From NCBI GenBank assembly GCA_015501055.1, contig JADNYV010000002.1, positions 1,178,001 through 1,242,000 of the forward strand: DNA of 64,000 nucleotides. The letters are read 5' to 3'. The stretch is from Mucidula mucida (lineage: Eukaryota; Basidiomycota; Agaricomycetes; Agaricales; Physalacriaceae). The notes under the pieces are model-generated. The model saw only the letters and a list, made by a program, of their open reading frames with translations, was not told the DNA's origin and did no database searches. Shown here piece after piece: positions 59,252 to 64,000 of the stretch (its first letter is position 1; every line of letters begins with the position of its first letter). Position numbers and translations under genes: made by a program.

Positions 59252-60991
59252 TCATTTCTTCTCCTTTTCTTTCTTTTCCTTCTTCTCTTTCTTCGCCTTC
59301 TTCTCCTTCTTAGGCTCAGCACCCTGAGTAAGTATGAGCGATATGTTCATACGACCCCAGCAGAGTACACTTACCTCTTCAGCAGCCGCTGCTTTCGCCT
59401 TGGCCTTCTCCGCTTTCTTCAAAGCCTTTTTCTCCTCCTTGGATAATTTGACCTTTTTCGCTGATGGTTCGTCCTCCTCATCAACATCCATGGCATCGGA
59501 CTTGCGCTTCTTGTCCTTCTTTTTCTTCGGGGAGACTTCCAACGTTGTTAGCTCCTTCATAGCAACGTCGCCATCATCGTTCTCGTCCTCATCAGCCAGC
59601 GCATCCAAGACCTTGCGCATCGCGTCCGCATTCTTGGACGGCGGTGCGCCGGTCTCGAAAAAGTTTAGACGTTCCTCCACTTGTCCTCGTAGGGCTTCGC
59701 CGAATTTCGATGTAGGATTGTCAGAGTAGCAGTCAATTCGAGAGGCGATGGAGCACTTGTTGGCAAGAAAACGGGATATGCGACCTTTGTGTTTGGGACC
59801 TGCACGCCCAATGAAGGAAGAGTGGTATATCAAGCCGTACTAGAATGCTACGATCAGCACTACGCGACAAGTGAGAGACGAAATCAAACTTTTGGAGTAT
59901 TCCCTTTAGTCTTGAGAGCACGGAAAAGAGCCTTCTCAGCACCAAGGATCTGCACGGTCGAGGCAGGATACTTGCTTAGATTCGTCAAGCTTCCGGCATG
60001 GCTAATGAGACGAGCGCCTATACGATCGCCCAATAATGCCGTTAGACTGGGTGCAACCATGTTCATCTTCTCCGAGAGATATGTTATCAACGACTTGCGG
60101 TACTCGCTTAACGAGACAACACGGATGGCAAAGGTCGAGATGTTGAGCATATCGATCTCGGATAATGACGCGCCCATGGAACCACGGGCAGCGTCCAAGA
60201 TGTTCTGTGCGACAATGGCGTCGTCACCAAGGATAGCCTCTATTTCTGGCAGCCGCTCTTCGTTAAGAGTCTCCTTGTCTCCGATGAGTTGTACAAGTTT
60301 CGCGTACTGATGGTTGTCGGGAACGAGCTTGACGAGCTCTGGGAAGTGATAGCCATACCACTCGCGGATGCGCATGGAGAACAAGTTGACATCCTTGTCG
60401 AGCTGGTCAAGGAGGGCAATGGCCTGAATAATCATGTTGTCGTGACGGTTAACGTTGAACTTTAGCTTTGCACGAGAGTAAGAATGACCGAGGCCAAGCT
60501 GTGATTTGGCAAAATCGACGTCGTTGAGACCTTTGATGAGATTTGGTGCATGCAGACGGATGCCGCGAAGAATTTCAAGGGCATTGGCAGACGCGTCGCA
60601 GGGAATCTTGACTTCGTCTGATATGGAGTGTGCAAGATTGGAGTCGGAGACGGCAAGGAGGATGGAGGACTTTTTGGAAGACTTGGAAGACAGGCAGAGT
60701 TCTAGCAAGTCCTTGAGAGACTCGTTCACGATACCTGGTCCGATTATTAGCATACTATAATCATACAAACAATGTGTAGATACCTTCAGACACATCATTG
60801 ATGTTTTCAAGAGCGTGTCCGGCGCTTTTGAAGGGGGAAAATGACACCAACGATACCATTTTCTGGAATTTGGCGTAGTCGCTGATGGATGCCTGGGCTG
60901 CCGGTGTCTGCGCAGCGATCTGCTCGGCGAGGTCGACTTTGAATATGGCATAGCCAGACGCTGTTTCCAGGAGAGCATGGGTGATTCCCAT
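59252..60991 (-). CDS. NOP58: NOP58, box C/D snoRNP core protein
   Basis: Core protein of box C/D snoRNPs that guide rRNA 2'-O-methylation. Start at 60991: [20 protein letters not shown]. The N-terminal domain and coiled coil are followed by the Nop domain: [98 protein letters not shown]. The C-terminal tail has the typical Lys/Glu repeats and ends [25 protein letters not shown] with YGLIYHS and the KKE/D tail separate it from NOP56 and PRP31. Three introns. It shares a 131-bp divergent promoter with PRP45. Confidence 0.95.
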
Positions 60992-61122
60992 CGTCGGTGT
61001 TGTTGGCCTCGACGAGCGCAAATATTTTTCAAGGTCCGATCGAAAGACCTAATCGGACCGAACTGCCGATTGATGCGGCAAACAACAGGGCACAGCCTCA
61101 CTCTCCCTTGTCTTCATCATCC
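60992..61122. promoter_or_regulatory. Bidirectional promoter NOP58/PRP45
   Basis: 131 bp between divergent starts of two RNA-processing genes. No TATA box and no obvious box C/D snoRNA in it. Confidence 0.45.
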
Positions 61123-63094
61123 ATGGCTGCACTCGCTGCGTAAGTCTTTGTTTTCGCTACGGTCATCAATCTCATTGTACCTCAGACTACTCCCGACTCC
61201 GCTACACTCCTCCGCTGTATCCGACGACGAGGACGATGTTCCGACTATTGCTCAGCCTCAACAACAAATCATAAGCACCCGTATCTCAATACCTCCCTAT
61301 GGCCAGCGCTCTACCTGGAAACCGTCTCGCCCCGAGGACTATGGTGCGTTTCAAACAATAGGACATTTCGCTGCATCTTCAATTCTTTCACAGGCGACGG
61401 TGGTTCATACCCAGAATGTCATGTTGCTCAGTACCCGCTGGAAATGGGTCGGAAGAAGGTCCGTCTCGGATCGTCACACAGAACTGCTTTGTTTATGAGA
61501 AATCTAGGCTTCTTCTGGGAATACTCTAGCATTGCAAGTCGACAGCGAAGGCAATGTCCGCTACGACGCCATTGCGCGACAAGGTCAACGGCCGGACAAA
61601 CTTATTCAATCCCAATTCAAAGATCTCGTTCCCCTACATCATCGCAAAGACCTCGACGAATCGGACAGGGCCATGGACCGACCATCTGAGGAAGACGTCC
61701 AGAGCACGACCGAGAAGACGCGTGCTGCTCTTGAAAAGCTAGTCACCGGTAAAATCAAAGCTGCACAGCCCAAAAACGTACCCGACAGTCAAGGCAAATC
61801 GTCCTTTATACGATATACACCCGGTCAGCAGAATGGCCAAGGTCTCCAGCAGAGGATTATCAAAATGTCCGAGGTCGTCGAGGATCCGTTAGAGCCTCCA
61901 AGATTCAAACACAAGAAGATTCCTCGCGGCCCACCAAGTCCCCCTCCTCCTGTACTACGCAGTCCTCCAAGAAAAGCGACTGTAGCAGAACAGAAGGAGT
62001 GGATGATTCCTCCCTGCATATCGAATTGGAAGAACAACAAGGGTTTCACTATTCCTCTTGATAAACGATTAGCTGCCGACGGTCGTGGCTTACAGGACGT
62101 AGGTTATATTTCTATTCAATCAATACGCGGTCTGACGTTTGTCTAGGTCCATATCAACGACAATTTTGCTAAATTTTCCGAGGCTCTCTTTGTGGCTGAC
62201 CGACACGCGCGCGAGGAAGTACGGCAGCGTTCACTTATGCAACAGAAACTGCAGCAGAAGGAGAAGGCTTCCAAAGAGGAGAATCTACGTCTCATGGCCC
62301 AACGCGCTCGGGAGGAGCGCGGAGGACTTGCACCGAAACCTACAGCGCAGAGTCAAGCGGCGATGAAATCCTCACTTGCCGCCTATGGCAGTGACAGCGA
62401 GAGTGATTCGGACGCATCAGACGATAGTGCAGAGGACGAGGAGGCGAAAAAGATTCGTGACCAGATGAGGCAGGAGAAGAGGCGCGAGCGGGAACGAGAG
62501 ATGAGGATGAATAACATGGGCCAGGAACAGCGTGCAAAGATGTTGGCTCGTCAACAGAACCGGGACATTTCAGAAAAGGTTGCCCTGGGTCTGGCGAAGC
62601 CTACATTGTCCAAGGAGTCAATGCTGGATTCGCGGTTGTTTAACCAAGAATCGCTATCAAATAACTTTGCAGATGAGGATTCGTATAATTTATACGACCG
62701 ACCTCTGTTTCATGGATCGACTGCCGCCGCTGCCATATACAAGGCACGGGGCAACATTGCGGAGGGCAATGACGAGTCGTTTGGTGGTGGCACCGACGAG
62801 GGCATCGGGAAGGCGTTGGACAACGATCGGTTTGGGCTTGGACAAGTCAAGGTCGGATTCGAAGGTGCGAACGATCAGGAAGTACGGGAGGGCCCCGTGC
62901 AGTTTGAGAAGGATACCGGAGATGTGTTTGGCCTCAACCAGTTTTTGGACGAGGCGAAGACAGGAAAGAAGAGAGGGCTGGATACCGAAGCGTGAGTAGC
63001 AAGAATTTCTGTTCGTAATTTGCACTGACAGGTACTTTGTAGTGGTGGTTCACGGAAACGACAACAACTTGAGAGAGCTTCAGACAGAGAGTAG
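61123..63094 (+). CDS. PRP45: SNW-domain splicing factor PRP45/SKIP
   Basis: Spliceosomal protein of the NTC-related group that threads through the active complex. Start MAALAALLPTPLHSSAVSDD. ISIPPYGQRSTWKPSRPEDY, GDGGSYPECHVAQYPLEMG and LQVDSEGNVRYDAIARQGQ are the conserved N-terminal blocks. The SNW signature is ISNWKNNKGFTIPLDKRLAA with DGRGLQ, followed by VHINDNFAKFSEALFVADRH. The helical part (EEVRQRSLMQQKLQQKEKAS) and the C-terminal RDISEKVALGLAKPT, DSRLFNQ and YNLYDRPLF are also present. It ends ERASDRE at 63094. The splice joins at EDY|GDGG and GRKK|ASSGN keep frame. Confidence 0.95.
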
Positions 63095-63137
63095 TGCTTT
63101 CGTACATGTAATTTTATTCTATTGATACATGTCACAA

Positions 63138-64000
63138 CTACAAGTTGGGCGCATGCATCTCCAACTCTTCGAATGCGCCTTGCATAAATCTGAAAAAGCC
63201 AACATTGCCTGCGTCTACTACAGCAATGACTGCAGTCTTCTTTCCCGCTCTTAGCGCAACAAATGGATTGCGTCTGGGAACAACTGGTTTCGGCCACCAC
63301 GTCCTTGGACTGAACCAACTAAATCTTGGAGGTGGCCGTGGAGTAAGCGGACGTTTTGGTGGAGGGATCTCGCTGGGAGGAGCTATTTCAAACAGAGTGT
63401 CAAGCTCTGCGAGTGAAGGCATTGGGGTAGTGCGTGCATTGATGACTACAATTTGCCATGGTGCGGGAGGAGGCGCAGACTTTTTGAATGGCGTGTTTGA
63501 CGGAGGTTTGTAGAGATTGAAGAGGGGAGTATATGGCGAAGAAGGGACGGGGGGAGGGAGAGATGGAATGGACGTGGGCTTTATCCGTATTGACCGAAAA
63601 AGCGACGCGTAAGATGGCAAGAATGGCGCGAAGAGTGATTGAATAGCCAAGTAATGCGATCAAGGAGGGATGGGCCGGGTGGAAGAGCCAGTAATGGATA
63701 CGGGGCGGCAGTCGGATAGTCTGGGAAAGGTGGCCGATAACGCGTGACCACGTAGCCTAGCCTTTTGAGATAGGCGTAGACTTGGTACGCCTCGAGCGGG
63801 ATATCACCACCGATCATGTCTGCATACGCTTGTTGGACGGACATTGGGCCGCCGTGTTTTGTGCAGACCATCGCGCCACGCTCGACGAGATAAAGCGCCT
63901 CTTCCGGCAAGAGCCAGTTCTTCCAGCCTAACCCGGCAAAATGCACGCCACGGGCCACAGTCACTTTTGCGCGTCGATCGGTGGGATCCCATTCTGCGTA
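63138..64000 (-). CDS. SEN54: tRNA-splicing endonuclease subunit SEN54 (C-terminal part)
   Basis: Structural subunit of the tRNA intron endonuclease, partner of Sen2. The frame is open at 64000, so the start is outside. Visible blocks: TVARGVHFAGLGWKNWLLPE followed by EALYLVERGAM, the Sen54 signature, then SVQQAYADMIGGDIPLEAYQ, VYAYLKRLGYVVTRYRPPFP and, near the end, PWQIVVINARTTPMPSLAEL, NPFVALRAGKKTAVIAVVDA and GNVGFFRFMQGAFEELEM. It ends HAPNL at 63138. The frame moves by one base near 63647 between SLLDRIT and AIQSLFAPFLPSYASL with no plausible intron. Confidence 0.88.

Noticed and set aside
1..64000. tRNA genes, snoRNAs, CRISPR arrays or a biosynthetic or defence cluster
   Set aside because: Scanned by eye: no tRNA arm motifs, no repeat-spacer pattern, no box C/D pair I could support, and the genes are ordinary housekeeping types.

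Overview
The window is compact eukaryotic DNA with many introns of about 47 to 60 nt, near-balanced base composition and a protein-coding gene roughly every 1.9 kb. Splice signals and gene families (RBM5-like splicing factor, GH31 alpha-xylosidase, DUG2, PET100, CMC2, formins with fungal architecture) point to a filamentous basidiomycete, most likely an agaricomycete. The species cannot be named from the sequence. I support 32 genes, two of them cut by the window ends, and found no tRNA, rRNA, CRISPR array or prokaryotic feature.

Layout. 1-3 kb: 3' end of an RBM5/10-like splicing factor, then a secreted PEBP-like protein with a GPI-like tail. 3-17.6 kb: two different formins (one diaphanous/Bni1-like, one with an RA-like N-terminus) flanking a proline-rich protein of unknown function. 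17.7-24.8 kb: PET100, a serine/threonine dehydratase, a GH31 alpha-xylosidase, CMC2 and REX4. 25-35 kb: transketolase, QCR7, nucleoside diphosphate kinase, an FHA-domain kinase, a short-chain dehydrogenase, a TACO1/YebC protein and a small NTF2-like protein. 35-44 kb: an MFS transporter with a MITE-like element inside its last intron, a mitochondrial PPR-type protein and glutamate decarboxylase. 44-53.5 kb: valyl-tRNA synthetase, mitochondrial asparaginyl-tRNA synthetase and the WD40-M20 peptidase DUG2. 53.6-64 kb: a PAP2 phosphatase, a small membrane protein, two unknown proteins, a PRKRIP1 homologue, a TMEM170-like protein, NOP58, PRP45 and the C-terminal part of SEN54.

Themes. Many genes serve mitochondrial gene expression or respiratory complexes (PET100, CMC2, QCR7, TACO1, PPR protein, mitochondrial AsnRS, a probably dual-targeted ValRS) or RNA processing (RBM5-like, REX4, NOP58, PRP45, PRKRIP1, SEN54). 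Many neighbours are divergent pairs sharing 70-200 bp promoters. These look like ordinary housekeeping neighbourhoods, not a biosynthetic or defence cluster.

The most notable signals are: seven genes that each need exactly one extra base to stay in frame, usually in a short homopolymer, which suggests systematic base under-calling in the assembly; a 164-bp inverted-repeat element that has enlarged the last MFS intron; a 6-nt micro-exon in transketolase; several GC-AG introns fixed by reading phase; a presequence-like in-frame N-terminal extension on ValRS; and the linked pair of formins. I found no clearly new multi-gene system.
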